A stretch of DNA of 64,000 nucleotides from Evansella clarkii (lineage in GTDB: Bacteria > Bacillota > Bacilli > Bacillales > Salisediminibacteriaceae), in assembly GCF_002019695.1 (NCBI RefSeq), contig NZ_KV917376.1, positions 2,254,386-2,318,385 on the forward strand, in the 5' to 3' direction. The position numbers and the translations under genes are program-made. This document shows positions 53,533-62,891 of the stretch, one piece after another. Each line of letters begins with the position of its first letter. Positions within the stretch are counted from its first letter, which is position 1. Below the pieces are notes generated by a model that saw nothing but the letters and a program-made list of their open reading frames with translations, was not told the origin of the DNA and searched no databases.

Positions 53533-54471
53533 TTATTCTTTTTCAAAATCAAAAAGGTCTGTAGAAAGATAACGTTCTCCTGTGTCACAGGCAATGGCAA
53601 CCACAACATCTTCAGGAGTTAACCGTTTAGCTACCTGAAGAGCTGCATAGCATGCTGCTCCGGAGGACGGGCCGACCAGGATTCCTTCTTTTCTGGCTAG
53701 CTGGCGTGAAATATCGTAGGCATTCTCGTCAGAAATACAAAAGATTTCACCATACACGTCTTCATTTAATATTGGTGGAATAAAGCCAGGGCTTGTACCC
53801 ACCAGCTTATGAGGCCCAGGTTTCCCGCCGGAAAGCACTGGAGAACCTTTAGGCTCGACTACATGCACAGTCAGATCAGGATAAGTTTTTTTTAGCTCTT
53901 CTGCTGTGCCAGTAATGGTCCCGCCTGTTCCTGAAGCCGCTACAAAAGCAGATAATGGCTTCCCTATATCTTTCATGCACTCTTCAATCTCTTTCGCGGT
54001 TGTGGATCGGTGGGCGTCAGGGTTTGCACTGTTTTCGAACTGCATCGGCATAAAGCTGTTCGGAATTTCTTTTACGAGCTCATGCGCTTTTTCAATTGCC
54101 CCTGGCATTTTTTTATCTCCTGGAGTAAGCACCACTTCAGCTCCATATGCTTTAAGGAGGTTAATGCGCTCCTGTGACATTGTGTCAGGCATAGTAAGGA
54201 TTGTCCGGTAGCCTCTGGCCGCTGTGTTCATAGCCAGGCCAATACCGGTGTTCCCGGATGTTGGTTCAATAATTACAGAGTCACTGTTAAGCAATCCTTC
54301 CTTTTCTGCCTGGAGGATCATGTTGAAAGCAGCCCTGTCTTTTACGCTTCCGCTCGGGTTCATAAATTCCAGTTTAAGATAAACAGAGGCGCCGCCCTCA
54401 TCAGGTACACGGTTCAGCTTAACGAGGGGTGTATCGCCGATCAGCTCGGCCATATTATTTGCGACACGCAT
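53533..54471 (-). CDS. cysK: Cysteine synthase A (O-acetylserine sulfhydrylase)
   Basis: The protein has 312 residues. It makes cysteine from O-acetylserine and sulfide with PLP. The PLP lysine is K44 in NPSGSVKDRAA; the phosphate-binding loop is SGTGGTITGTAEEL (near residue 175), and EPTSGNTGIGLAM binds substrate. GAAAGGAAG lies before ATG 54471. Full length and intact. The divergent gene is thpR. Regulation by CymR would be usual in Bacillus, but no site was confirmed. Confidence 0.95.
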   Translation of the reverse strand: MRVANNMAELIGDTPLVKLNRVPDEGGASVYLKLEFMNPSGSVKDRAAFNMILQAEKEGLLNSDSVIIEPTSGNTGIGLAMNTAARGYRTILTMPDTMSQERINLLKAYGAEVVLTPGDKKMPGAIEKAHELVKEIPNSFMPMQFENSANPDAHRSTTAKEIEECMKDIGKPLSAFVAASGTGGTITGTAEELKKTYPDLTVHVVEPKGSPVLSGGKPGPHKLVGTSPGFIPPILNEDVYGEIFCISDENAYDISRQLARKEGILVGPSSGAACYAALQVAKRLTPEDVVVAIACDTGERYLSTDLFDFEKE

Positions 54472-54590
54472 CTGATCACTTCCTTTCTATAGCATCTTTC
54501 ATTTTTGTGAAATCTGATTAAATCAATCGGGTTTATTAAGCTTTATCATTGTACCACAGTTTTATTATTTGAAAAAAGAAGGTGATTACA

Positions 54591-55145
54591 TTGGCCAGTT
54601 CACACTTTTTTATTGGAATTTCAGTACCTGAAAATGTCAACAGTTATTTAGTAGAGCTGCAGGAGCAACTTAGCTTAGAGAATTATTATAAAAAAATTAC
54701 TTTTGCAGAAGATTTTCATATCACTCTCTTATTTTTGGGGGATTGGGGTAAAGAAGGTGACAGGGAGTCATTATGGTCGGCCCTGGCTGACAGGCTAGCT
54801 GAAGAGAAACCATTCAAATTAGCTCTTGACCGTACAGGTATTTTTGGCAGCAAAAACAAACCTAGAGTTTTCTGGGCAGGGATTAGCGGGGAACAGGCTT
54901 TATCACAAATACAGGAATTAACGTCCAGTAAAGCAGAAGAGTATAGTTTTCATAGGGAGAAACGGCCTTACCGGCCACATATTACACTTGCGAAATCTTA
55001 TAACACAGACGAGGATTTCTCAGAAGGCACGGGAACAACACTGAATAATATGGAGTGGCTCGTGGAGGAAGTAATTCTCTATGAAGTGCGGCCAGGAAAA
55101 AAACCTATGTATAAACCCGTTTCAAAAATTCAATTTTCAGGATAA
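54591..55145 (+). CDS. thpR: RNA 2',3'-cyclic phosphodiesterase (ThpR/LigT, YtlP)
   Basis: The protein has 184 residues. It has the two HxT motifs of the 2H phosphoesterase family: HITLLFLG (residue ~45) and RPHITLAK (~128). The family hydrolyses 2',3'-cyclic phosphates on RNA ends. TTG 54591 follows AGAAGGTG by 6 bp; the frame is open from GTG 54582, which is part of the RBS. It is the first gene of the Bacillus-conserved ytlP-ytlQ-ytmP group. Confidence 0.9.
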   Translation: MASSHFFIGISVPENVNSYLVELQEQLSLENYYKKITFAEDFHITLLFLGDWGKEGDRESLWSALADRLAEEKPFKLALDRTGIFGSKNKPRVFWAGISGEQALSQIQELTSSKAEEYSFHREKRPYRPHITLAKSYNTDEDFSEGTGTTLNNMEWLVEEVILYEVRPGKKPMYKPVSKIQFSG

Positions 55146-55187
55146 AATAGTAAATATATAGCGAATGGTGGAGATGGAGGTAGAAAT

Positions 55188-56111
55188 TTGGCTCAGCTAG
55201 TAAAGTTATCAGATTATATCTCTCGGTATGAGACAGATATATACCGTTACCCAAGCCGCTTTGTCCGGCTGAAAAAGGAACGGTGGAAAAGATTTTCAAG
55301 CGAATGGGGAAATTCAGAAGTTTACCTGCCTGAAATGGATATTTCTTTTGAACAGGAAACAGAAGAGAGAAAAACGTTTGGCCAGAGACTGAAGCATCTT
55401 TTTCTTAGTAAAGATGATGCAGACGAAGTGGAGCCTGCGCCCCCACCTGGCATTAAATATAAAGATAAACAGGAATTAAGGGCAGCTTTTATGGAGGATG
55501 TATTTCATTTTCAGCTAAGCTGGGCCAGTTCCACCATTTCGGAAAAGTCAGAGATCAACAGAAAATATTATTATGACCATCTCCTCTCATTTTTTGTGAA
55601 GGAGCTTCCTGACTCATATTTTATTTTCTATGAGCCTGTTCTTTTTCTGGAAAAAGCACCTGTGGATTTTGATATACTTATATTAACACCTGCGGAGATG
55701 TGGCTGATTACTGCGCTGCCAGGGACAGATAAAACGGTTTACAAAAGCTTTTCCAACCGGTTCTGGGAAAAAAAACAGGGAGACCGGACGGAAAAGCTTC
55801 TTAATCCGGGGGTTGCTTTAAAGCGAATGAAAACTGTAACAGAGGAGATTCTTGCTGATAATGGACTGGAGATTCCTGTCAGGACCGCTGTGATAGCTAA
55901 AAACAGCTTCATTGATCTTCCTCAGCTTCCTGGCAAGCGTACTAAAGTGATTGATAAAAGAAATTTGGCAAGCTGGAAAAAAGAATTTACCGCTGCAACA
56001 GTTCCGGTAAAACACCACCAGTTGAAAATTGCCGAAACGCTCCTCGGACAATGCCTTACAAACTCTGAACTTCGCATCGATGAGGCACAGGGGAGGATTG
56101 ACGATATTTAA
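55188..56111 (+). CDS. ytlQ: YtlQ-like NERD-related protein
   Basis: The protein has 307 residues and is not annotated to function. The middle has FILFYEPVLFLEKAPVDFDILILTPAEMWLI (parts quoted: EPVLFL and VDFDILIL), the pattern of a NERD/restriction-like nuclease core with a hydrophobic strand around Asp. The N-terminal 90 residues are charged. TTG 55188 follows GGAGGTAGAAAT. It matches the YtlQ position next to thpR. If it is a nuclease, the substrate is unknown. Confidence 0.78.
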   Translation: MAQLVKLSDYISRYETDIYRYPSRFVRLKKERWKRFSSEWGNSEVYLPEMDISFEQETEERKTFGQRLKHLFLSKDDADEVEPAPPPGIKYKDKQELRAAFMEDVFHFQLSWASSTISEKSEINRKYYYDHLLSFFVKELPDSYFIFYEPVLFLEKAPVDFDILILTPAEMWLITALPGTDKTVYKSFSNRFWEKKQGDRTEKLLNPGVALKRMKTVTEEILADNGLEIPVRTAVIAKNSFIDLPQLPGKRTKVIDKRNLASWKKEFTAATVPVKHHQLKIAETLLGQCLTNSELRIDEAQGRIDDI

Positions 56112-56124
56112 AAAGAGCATTAAG

Positions 56125-56200
56125 ATAAAGTGAAACTTCAATCAGTGGGGGAGTCATCCCCCACTGATTGTCAGCTGAACGAATCAGTATGTCAGCGCAT
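56125..56200. repeat. Dispersed repeat, copy 2 (ATAAAGTGA-ACTTCAATCAGTG family)
   Basis: ATAAAGTGAAACTTCAATCAGTGGGGG and CCCCCACTGATTGTCAGCTGAAC form a stem near 56138-56169. It is in the ytlQ-ytmP gap, in opposite orientation to copy 1. Confidence 0.7.
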
Positions 56201-56358
56201 ATTTAATGATCAAAAGTATGAGTAAAAAGAATACTCATAAAATATATTAAGTTGAAGAAAGTGTAATTATTTTTTACAATAGTTAAAGACTTTTCGGTAT
56301 CTGAGAAATTGTCATAAACACTGCTGGAATCATACACAGAAAATTGAGGGTGAAATTA

Positions 56359-57156
56359 TTGGAACACTTATTGGGCGAAGAGTGGAATATATGTCCTGCC
56401 GGAGGTGCGACGGGCGAAGCCTATATCGCAGAGAAGGGGGACCAGAAAATCTTCATAAAGAGAAATTCCTCTCCTTTTCTTGCTGTTCTGTCCGCTGAAG
56501 GAATTGTCCCTAAGCTCTTATGGACAAAGCGTCTTGAAAATGGAGATGTTCTCACTGCCCAGAGGTGGGTCAAAGGCCGTGAGTTAAAATCGCCGGAGCT
56601 GCGCCAGAAGCGTGTGGCAAGGCTGCTGGCCAAAATCCACCGGTCAAGAGAGCTCCTCTATATGTTTACGAGGATGGGAAATCATCCCCTGACTCCTCAT
56701 GCTCTTTTTAAAGCAACTAAATCGCGGGCAGTCCGCTTACAAATAAAAGATCCGTATATTACGGAAGCGCTGAAATGGCTTGAGACAAATCTCCCTGAAA
56801 GCAGGATAGAAGAACATGTTGTCTGCCATGCGGATGTAAACCATAATAACTGGATAATAAGCAGCGACGACAGTTTATATCTGATCGACTGGGACGGAGC
56901 AACAGTTGCTGACCCTGCTCTTGATCTGGCTCCCATGCTGTATTTATATGTACCGAAGAACGAATGGGAAAGCTGGCTCGAAGAATATGGAGTGACATAT
57001 ACAGAGGAGCTTAAATACCGTCTTGACTGGTATATGGCAGCCCATTGTGTGGAAAGCATGCTCTGGCACTGGCAGAGACAGGAGTTTCATGATATTACGA
57101 AGTGGTCGGATATCCTTACAGAAATTCTTCGCCAGTCACGATTTCGTTCTTCCTGA
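56359..57156 (+). CDS. ytmP: YtmP-like phosphotransferase (APH/choline-kinase fold)
   Basis: The protein has 265 residues. The kinase fold has a catalytic-loop HADVNHNNW (near residue 160), with the Asp base, and LIDWDGATVADPALDL with the metal-binding Asp. An N-terminal Lys in KIFIKRN fits the ATP site. Substrate unknown. TTG 56359 follows GAGGGTG; the frame is open from 56344. In B. subtilis the order is ytlQ, ytlR, ytmP, ytzH; no ytlR is found here. Confidence 0.87.
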   Translation: MEHLLGEEWNICPAGGATGEAYIAEKGDQKIFIKRNSSPFLAVLSAEGIVPKLLWTKRLENGDVLTAQRWVKGRELKSPELRQKRVARLLAKIHRSRELLYMFTRMGNHPLTPHALFKATKSRAVRLQIKDPYITEALKWLETNLPESRIEEHVVCHADVNHNNWIISSDDSLYLIDWDGATVADPALDLAPMLYLYVPKNEWESWLEEYGVTYTEELKYRLDWYMAAHCVESMLWHWQRQEFHDITKWSDILTEILRQSRFRSS

Positions 57157-57198
57157 AAATTACAGGCTATTATCAGCTGATTCAGCTGGAAATTAAAG

Positions 57199-57226
57199 AA
57201 AAGACCGGGCCGTTCCCGGTCTTTTC
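57199..57226. terminator. Bidirectional terminator between ytmP and ytzH
   Basis: AAAAGACCGGG / CCCGGTCTTTT; usable from both sides. Confidence 0.8.
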
Positions 57227-57229
57227 ATG

Positions 57230-57541
57230 TTACATATTCAGATTCCCCGCATTTCCCATGCCAGGGCCGCTCTGGTTTGAGTTTTGAATTTGCTGAACCC
57301 AGTTGCTTAGATCTGATGGTATGAAATTTCCCTGTTGCCCGTCTATATCGTGTTCTGTGGCAAAGTTCCGGATATTGTTAAGAATTTCACGGAGTTCCCC
57401 ATTTACAGATGGATTTTGCAGTAAAGCGTTAGCTAGTCTTTCAACCTGGCGATATTCATCGTGTGTGCCGTAATGTTCGTCGTGCTGGTTCATCAGAATA
57501 TCGGACAGCAGCTGAAGCTGATGGTGGTAATTCATGGTCAT
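57230..57541 (-). CDS. ytzH: YtzH-like small protein
   Basis: The protein has 103 residues. Start HHQLQLLSDILMNQHDEHYGT and the middle ERLANALLQNPSV are helical; the C-terminus is Gly/Asn-rich (NQSGPGMGNAGNLNM), lacking any recognised domain. It resembles B. subtilis YtzH in size and place (after ytmP). ATG 57541 follows AAGGATGTGG. Function unknown. Confidence 0.8.
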   Translation of the reverse strand: MTMNYHHQLQLLSDILMNQHDEHYGTHDEYRQVERLANALLQNPSVNGELREILNNIRNFATEHDIDGQQGNFIPSDLSNWVQQIQNSNQSGPGMGNAGNLNM

Positions 57542-57628
57542 TTTAAAAGCCACATCCTTAACAGCGTTTTGACTTTTGTTATCATAATTAAAGGATGTGA
57601 TTTTAAGGTGAAATTATGCGGGAAATGT

Positions 57629-57961
57629 TTAAATTTCTCTGCCTTTCCTTTGTTCATAGTCAATAGTTACTGCCCCTCCGCCGGCTTTCAGTAAATCCAG
57701 CTCTTCAAGCCAGCGTGCCAGATTAAGATGGTGGTGTTCCACATGTGTCCGGAGCTTGTCCTTGCTGCTGGTTTCAAGTGCGGTTTTTGTGTAAGCGTGA
57801 ATTTCTTCCACAGTCCCACTGAAATTAGCATTAAAATGCTTTTCTTTGAGAGAACTTAACAGAGCATCCAATTCACTCAGCTGGCCATTTTCCGCGTCCT
57901 TTGTTCTTAACTGCTCCTTAAGTATTTCCCTCACCTGCTGGATCATCTCATCTTTTTCCAT
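57629..57961 (-). CDS. Uncharacterised small helical protein, 110 aa
   Basis: I do not recognise it. It is mostly helical (MIQQVREILKEQLRTKDAENG, then VEEIHAYTKTALETSS, ending in HHHLNLARWLEELDLLKAGGG). The start ATG 57961 has AAGGAGG 6 bp upstream; the frame is open to 58024. It is soluble. It lies between ytzH and trmB, divergent from trmB. Coding quality is good. Confidence 0.75.
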   Translation of the reverse strand: MEKDEMIQQVREILKEQLRTKDAENGQLSELDALLSSLKEKHFNANFSGTVEEIHAYTKTALETSSKDKLRTHVEHHHLNLARWLEELDLLKAGGGAVTIDYEQRKGREI

Positions 57962-58107
57962 ATGCAGCCTCCTTATTATTTTTCGTAAATTGCTGGACCT
58001 TTTTGCCCGTTGAATAAGCGGCATTAAATTGTCCTTTGTTTTGTTTCTTTAAGTTCTGATTTAAAATTGGCTTTTTAACTCTTTTCCCCCGGTCTGTCTG
58101 TTTTACA

Positions 58108-58162
58108 CATAAAGTAAACTTCAATCAGTGAGAGATTTACGACGGTTGCATCGGGATGAAAA
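58108..58162. repeat. Dispersed repeat, copy 3 (partial)
   Basis: CATAAAGTAAACTTCAATCAGTGAGAG matches the left half of copies 1 and 2, followed by GGTTGCATCGGGATG, which resembles GGCTGCATCGGG near copy 1 (42175-42186, minus). It is in the divergent gap before trmB. Confidence 0.6.
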
Positions 58163-58237
58163 ATGATTTTGAAACAACTGACAGAACGGGTAAGATAAGA
58201 TATAGTAATGACGATGATGTCAGAAGGAGTGTTAATT

Positions 58238-58885
58238 ATGCGTTTAAGAAATAAACCTTGGGCTTCGGAAGTAATCGAAAACCATCCGGAAATTGTGACC
58301 CCTGAACCGGAAAATTTGAAAGGGAAATGGAACGAACATTTTGGGAATGAAAACCCTGTATACATTGAAGTGGGAACTGGCAAAGGCAGATTTGTCACGA
58401 GGATGGGAGAAGCCTATCCTGACAGGAATATTATTGGAATGGAAAAATACGATAGTGTTATTCTCTCGGCAGTTGAACGCCTCATTGAGACGCCTCAAAA
58501 AAACGTCAAACTAATAAAGGACGATGTGGAGAAACTGACGGATATTTTTGCTGAAGGGGAGATTTCCCGTGTTTATATTAACTTTACTGATCCATGGCCG
58601 AAAAACCGCCATGAGAAGCGGCGCCTGACTCATAAAGGATTTTTGGAGAAATATGCCGAAGTATTAGGTAAATCGGGAGAAATACATATGAAAACAGATA
58701 ATCAGGCGCTTTTTGAATATTCCCTTGAAAGCCTGAGCCAGTTTGGATTCAGGCTTAAAAACATCAGCCTTGATCTCCACAACAGTGGTATGGAAGACAA
58801 TATTATGACAGAGTATGAAGAACGTTATGTTGATAAGGGTATGAGAATTTATCGCCTGGAAGCCGAAAAAAATCCTGATTTGTAA
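58238..58885 (+). CDS. trmB: tRNA (guanine-N7-)-methyltransferase
   Basis: The protein has 215 residues. It makes m7G46 in tRNA with SAM. SAM-binding [13 protein letters not shown] is near residue 45; the hallmark [15 protein letters not shown] is near 120. ATG 58238 follows AAGGAGTG at 6 bp; the frame is open from 58208. It is 27 bp from ytnP on the same strand, as in B. subtilis. Confidence 0.95.
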   Translation: MRLRNKPWASEVIENHPEIVTPEPENLKGKWNEHFGNENPVYIEVGTGKGRFVTRMGEAYPDRNIIGMEKYDSVILSAVERLIETPQKNVKLIKDDVEKLTDIFAEGEISRVYINFTDPWPKNRHEKRRLTHKGFLEKYAEVLGKSGEIHMKTDNQALFEYSLESLSQFGFRLKNISLDLHNSGMEDNIMTEYEERYVDKGMRIYRLEAEKNPDL

Positions 58886-58911
58886 ATACAAATGACGAAG
58901 GGATGATAAAA

Positions 58912-59775
58912 ATGGCATTAGAACAGTTCGAAGCGGGTGGCGTAACGTATACGTGGCTTAACGGAGGTGTCACCCATATGGACGGAGGGGCAATGTTTGG
59001 AGTGGTTCCAAAGCCATTATGGGAGAGAAAATATCCGGTTAACGAAAAGAACCAGGTTGAACTGCGGACTGACCCTGTTTTAATTCAGGCAGATGGGAAA
59101 AATATGCTTATGGAAACAGGACTGGGCAACGGCAAATTTTCCGAAAAAGCTTTAAGAAACTATGGGATTACTCAGGAATCTTCCGTGGTGGAAAACCTTA
59201 AAAGCCTCGGTTTGAAACCGGAAGATATTGATTATGTTCTTATGACACATATGCATTTCGATCATGCCAGCGGTACTTCGGGAAAAACAGATTCTGGTGA
59301 ATTCGAGAGTGTATTTAAGAATGCGGAATACTGGGTGCAGGAGACAGAATGGGAAGAGTTGAAAAACCCTAACATCCGTTCCAAAAATACGTATTTTAAA
59401 GAAAACTGGCAGCCTATCGAGCATCAGGTGAAAACGTATAAGGAGTCATGTGAGCCAGTGGAGGGCATCCGGCTTATACATACTGGAGGGCATAGCGCGG
59501 GGCACAGTATTCTTGTAGTGGAACGAGGCGGAGAGAAAGTGGTACACCTGGCCGATCTAATGCCTACCCATGCTCATCAGAATGTTTTGTGGGTTCTGGC
59601 GTATGATGATTACCCAATGGACTCCATTGATGCGAAGCAGAAATACTTATTGCCTGCAATTCAGGAACGGGCTTGGTTTATTTTTTACCATGATTATAAA
59701 TACAGGGCGCTGCAATGGGATGAGGATGGAAAAACGATTGAAGAGGCAGTTCTCAGAAATCAGGAAAATGAATAA
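58912..59775 (+). CDS. ytnP: YtnP-like metallo-beta-lactamase-fold lactonase
   Basis: The protein has 287 residues. Zinc motif [11 protein letters not shown] (HxHxDH at residues ~110-120), further His in [10 protein letters not shown] and the DLMPTHAH ligands are intact. B. subtilis YtnP is a lactonase that breaks acyl-homoserine-lactone-type signals (quorum quenching) and inhibits streptomycin-producer signalling. The activity here is inferred by family. ATG 58912 follows GAAGGG; ATG 58903 overlaps the RBS. Operon with trmB. Confidence 0.9.
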   Translation: MALEQFEAGGVTYTWLNGGVTHMDGGAMFGVVPKPLWERKYPVNEKNQVELRTDPVLIQADGKNMLMETGLGNGKFSEKALRNYGITQESSVVENLKSLGLKPEDIDYVLMTHMHFDHASGTSGKTDSGEFESVFKNAEYWVQETEWEELKNPNIRSKNTYFKENWQPIEHQVKTYKESCEPVEGIRLIHTGGHSAGHSILVVERGGEKVVHLADLMPTHAHQNVLWVLAYDDYPMDSIDAKQKYLLPAIQERAWFIFYHDYKYRALQWDEDGKTIEEAVLRNQENE

Positions 59776-59792
59776 CAGTGAAAACACAAAAG

Positions 59793-59824
59793 AACAGACC
59801 CGGGCTTTTTCCGGGTCTGTTTCA
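59793..59824 (+). terminator. Terminator of trmB-ytnP
   Basis: AACAGACCCGG / CCGGGTCTGTT with loop GCTTTTT, followed by TTC. Confidence 0.75.
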
Positions 59825-59881
59825 GTATTGCATAGTATATAATGCTGGTGCTGCGGCTTCCTGAAGGTAAGCAGTCAGCGA

Positions 59882-60205
59882 TTAATCATCCTGTTTAACC
59901 AGTTTAAGAATTGCTCCTGTAGAGCTGTCTGCATAGAATTCATAAGCGTTCATTTTACCCTGTTCATCGGTACAGGTAATTCCGCCCCTGTAAACATTAT
60001 AGGAAAGTTCATCAGTTTCATACTTTTCAGGGATCATATGCACCCAGGATCCTTCAATCGAACCAAGATGCTTTGCTTTTTCCTTCACTTGTTTTAACGC
60101 TTTTTCCGGAGAGAGCTGGCTCTGATTTTTTTCCATCTGGTTTTTTGCAATCAGCGTTACGGCCACACCAGCCCCTACTCCCGCTGCGAAACGTTTCCAT
60201 CCCAT
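59882..60205 (-). CDS. ytzB: YtzB-like PepSY-domain protein
   Basis: The protein has 107 residues. A short hydrophobic N-terminal segment (residues ~5-21) may anchor it. The PepSY domain (from LSPEKALKQVKEKA to STGAILKLV) ends in the usual FYADSSTGAIL. PepSY domains often act as protease inhibitors or regulators. ATG 60205 has AGAGGTG upstream; the frame to 60232 is an extension. Convergent with ytnP and divergent from ytoP. Confidence 0.85.
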   Translation of the reverse strand: MGWKRFAAGVGAGVAVTLIAKNQMEKNQSQLSPEKALKQVKEKAKHLGSIEGSWVHMIPEKYETDELSYNVYRGGITCTDEQGKMNAYEFYADSSTGAILKLVKQDD

Positions 60206-60448
60206 TGTAAAACACCTCTTTCCAGTTAGCACTATAAGATAGCTTTTTCAGTGAAAACAATCCAATTCTGCTTTCAGTATAACCAACATAAACAAAAATG
60301 CCAAATTTATCAATGTTAAATTTTGAAAAAAAGGTTAATTCTAATGTAAGAAGTTTTTATTTCGACAGCCGAATAACTGGAAACAAGTCTGATAATTTTG
60401 GTAAAATGTAAAAAGATACATAAGCATAGATTCTGAAAGGAGCACATA

Positions 60449-61522
60449 ATGAAACAGGAGACACTTGATTTATTCAAAACGTTAACACAGATTCCCGGTG
60501 CACCAGGCTTTGAGCATGAAGTAAGAAGTTTTGTGCGTGATGAGCTGAGAAAATACAGTGACGAAGTTATACAGGATCGCCTCGGCGGGATCTTCGGTGT
60601 CAAAAAAGGTGAAGAAGCCGGCCCGAAAGTGATGGTTGCGGGACATATGGACGAAGTAGGTTTCATGGTCACCTCGATTACTGACAAAGGTTTAATTCGT
60701 TTTCAGCCGCTTGGAGGCTGGTGGAGCCAGGTCCTTCTTGCTCAGCGTTTTCAGGTAATTACAGAGAAAGGTCCTGTTACGGGAGTAGTTGGTTCAATTC
60801 CGCCCCATCTTCTTGATGAAGCAAAACGGAAAAAGCCGATGGAAATAAAGAATATGCATTTAGATATAGGTGCGGATAATAAAGAAGATGCCGAGAGGAT
60901 CGGTATTAAACCAGGTCAGCAAATCGTGCCTGTCTGCCCGTTTGAAAAAATGGCGAATGAGAAGAAAGTGATCTCTAAGGCGTGGGATAACCGCTATGGT
61001 GTAGGGCTTTCCATCGAATTATTAAAAGAACTTCAGGGAGAAACACTGCCGAATACTTTATATTCCGGAGCGACTGTCCAGGAGGAAGTAGGCCTTCGAG
61101 GTGCACAGGTGGCCGCAAATATGATCCAGCCTGACATTTTTTATGCACTCGACGCCAGCCCGGCCAATGATACTTCTGACGAAAAAGATACGTTTGGGCA
61201 TCTTGGAAAAGGAGCACTGCTGAGGATTCTGGATCGTACAATGGTAACTCACCGTGGAATGAGGGATTTTATCCTTGATACCGCTGAGTCCGGAAACATT
61301 CCTTACCAGTACTTTATTTCCCAGGGCGGAACAGATGCCGGCCGTGTTCATATGTCAGGAAATGGCGTTCCTTCCGCAGTTATTGGGATATGTTCCCGAT
61401 ACATCCATACATCCGCTTCCATCATCCACGTAGATGATTATGCAGCTGCTAAGGAGCTTATCACCACTCTTGTCAGGAAAACAGATAAAACAACCCTTGA
61501 AACGATCAGAAGTAATGTTTAA
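60449..61522 (+). CDS. ytoP: M42-family glutamyl/aminopeptidase (YtoP)
   Basis: The protein has 357 residues. It is a co-catalytic metal aminopeptidase with [11 protein letters not shown] (His and Asp ligands, residue ~65), SKAWDNRYG (bridging Asp), [10 protein letters not shown] (Glu base) and [14 protein letters not shown] (C-terminal His). It forms large TET-like tetrahedra in this family. AAAGGAG precedes ATG 60449. Intact. Confidence 0.93.
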   Translation: MKQETLDLFKTLTQIPGAPGFEHEVRSFVRDELRKYSDEVIQDRLGGIFGVKKGEEAGPKVMVAGHMDEVGFMVTSITDKGLIRFQPLGGWWSQVLLAQRFQVITEKGPVTGVVGSIPPHLLDEAKRKKPMEIKNMHLDIGADNKEDAERIGIKPGQQIVPVCPFEKMANEKKVISKAWDNRYGVGLSIELLKELQGETLPNTLYSGATVQEEVGLRGAQVAANMIQPDIFYALDASPANDTSDEKDTFGHLGKGALLRILDRTMVTHRGMRDFILDTAESGNIPYQYFISQGGTDAGRVHMSGNGVPSAVIGICSRYIHTSASIIHVDDYAAAKELITTLVRKTDKTTLETIRSNV

Positions 61523-61533
61523 TTAGATAATGG

Positions 61534-61565
61534 AAATCCCTTTCCGCTAAGGAAAGGGGTTTTCT
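61534..61565 (+). terminator. Terminator of ytoP
   Basis: AAATCCCTTTCC / GGAAAGGGGTTTTC stem with T-rich end. Confidence 0.75.
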
Positions 61566-61628
61566 GTGTGAGAGGTTGTTTTTAGGCGGTGGCGGGGCAA
61601 TGAAGGTTTTGTATATAGAAGGGTAAAT

Positions 61629-61720
61629 TTCGCTGATAGCCTGTATGGTTTCGCAGATAGAGGGTGAGATTTCGCAATAGCCCACTCAAATTCGCTGATA
61701 GAAAATAAATTGGACGCTGA
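61629..61720. repeat. Second set of TTCGCYGATA motifs at 20-21-bp spacing
   Basis: TTCGC(T)GATAG-like motifs start at 61629, 61650, 61671 and 61691, with a weaker GACGCTGAGA at 61712; spacing is 21, 21, 20 and 21. It is a degraded relative of the set at 49910. Confidence 0.72.
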
Positions 61721-61778
61721 GAATCAAAAATAATAATTTGATGAAGTGATTTAAAATTACTATGGAGGGCAAGTTATC

Positions 61779-62300
61779 GTGGATGAAATATATATCGGTT
61801 CAAAAAATCCTGCGAAAATAACCGCAGTTCAGAGTGTATTTACAAGAGCGAAAGTCATTTCTGAGGAAGTTCCTACTTCGGTATCCCCTCAGCCGTTATC
61901 GGATGAGGAGACGAAACAAGGAGCTGTGAACAGAGCAGTATATTTAATTACCAACAATAAAAATATTTCATTGGGAATCGGCCTTGAAGGAGGCGTCATT
62001 GATAGTGAAGAAGGGATGTTCCTTTGCAACTGGGGAGCATTGGCAGTTAAAGGCGGAGGAGTATACACTGCCGGTGGTGCAAGAATTCCGCTTCCTGAAG
62101 ATATTGCCGCAAAAATCCGGGCAGGGAATGAGCTTGGAGATGTTATTGATCAATGGGCGGAGAAGACAGACGTGAGGAAAAAAGAAGGAACGATAGGTAT
62201 TTTAACTGCAGGCGAAATTACCCGTGAACTCATGTTTGAGCATATTGTAAGGCTCCTTTATGGACAATGGAAATTTTCCCGGTTAAGGTCGGAGAAATAA
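61779..62300 (+). CDS. yjjX: Inosine/xanthosine triphosphatase (YjjX/DUF84)
   Basis: The protein has 173 residues. YjjX-type Maf/HAM1-like enzymes remove ITP and XTP from the nucleotide pool. Signature IGSKNPAKITAVQSVF at the N-terminus, SLGIGLEGGV near residue 66, and NWGALAV follow. GTG 61779 follows GGAGGG. The 591-bp AT-rich gap after it holds only a minus-strand terminator at its right end. Confidence 0.92.
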   Translation: MDEIYIGSKNPAKITAVQSVFTRAKVISEEVPTSVSPQPLSDEETKQGAVNRAVYLITNNKNISLGIGLEGGVIDSEEGMFLCNWGALAVKGGGVYTAGGARIPLPEDIAAKIRAGNELGDVIDQWAEKTDVRKKEGTIGILTAGEITRELMFEHIVRLLYGQWKFSRLRSEK

Positions 62301-62767
62301 ATTTATCTCTCACTCATAGCTATTAATAACCGTTCAGGAAAAAACGCCATGTGTCAGTTTCTAAAGTGATCGTTTTTGAGAGGTGCTTCTCTAAAATAGT
62401 GGAAAGGAAAAGCGTATTTTATTTATATAATTAATAATATATAAAAGTAAAATAAACGGATATTTTTCGTTTATTTGGAGATTGAAGCTTATTTTAGTTG
62501 ATATAAGGGGAAGTTTTCCGGTTATGCAAGATAAAATCACCCAATTTAGAACTTTTCGAGTTAATAGGCGCAATCTCTCCGTCTATTTTAGAGTTTTTTT
62601 ATAATAATCACGAATGAAGCGCCCTTATTCAGAAGATCACATCGGTTTCTTAACCTGAGCTCCAACCGATAAGTTTAATTCCTCTTGATAGTGGATGCAG
62701 GAATCAGCAGCTTTTCATCGACCACCAGTTTATAAATGTTGGGAATTTCGTAGAAATCTTGATTAAT

Positions 62768-62798
62768 AAAGAAAAAGACGTATGCCAATTCATACGTC
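62768..62798 (-). terminator. Terminator of ytoQ
   Basis: GACGTATG / CATACGTC with minus-strand TTTTTCTTT. Confidence 0.75.
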
Positions 62799-62891
62799 AA
62801 TTCTTGTTTGTTTGTTTAATAAGATAGCTCCCAATAATGGAGACTCAGGTGGTCTTTATCCACAGACGTTAATTTTTAAAGTGACTGTTAT

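Noticed and set aside
62301-62767. Gene or RNA in the long gap after yjjX
   Set aside because: AT-rich with no sustained frame having a start and RBS; short frames on the minus strand lack family signals.
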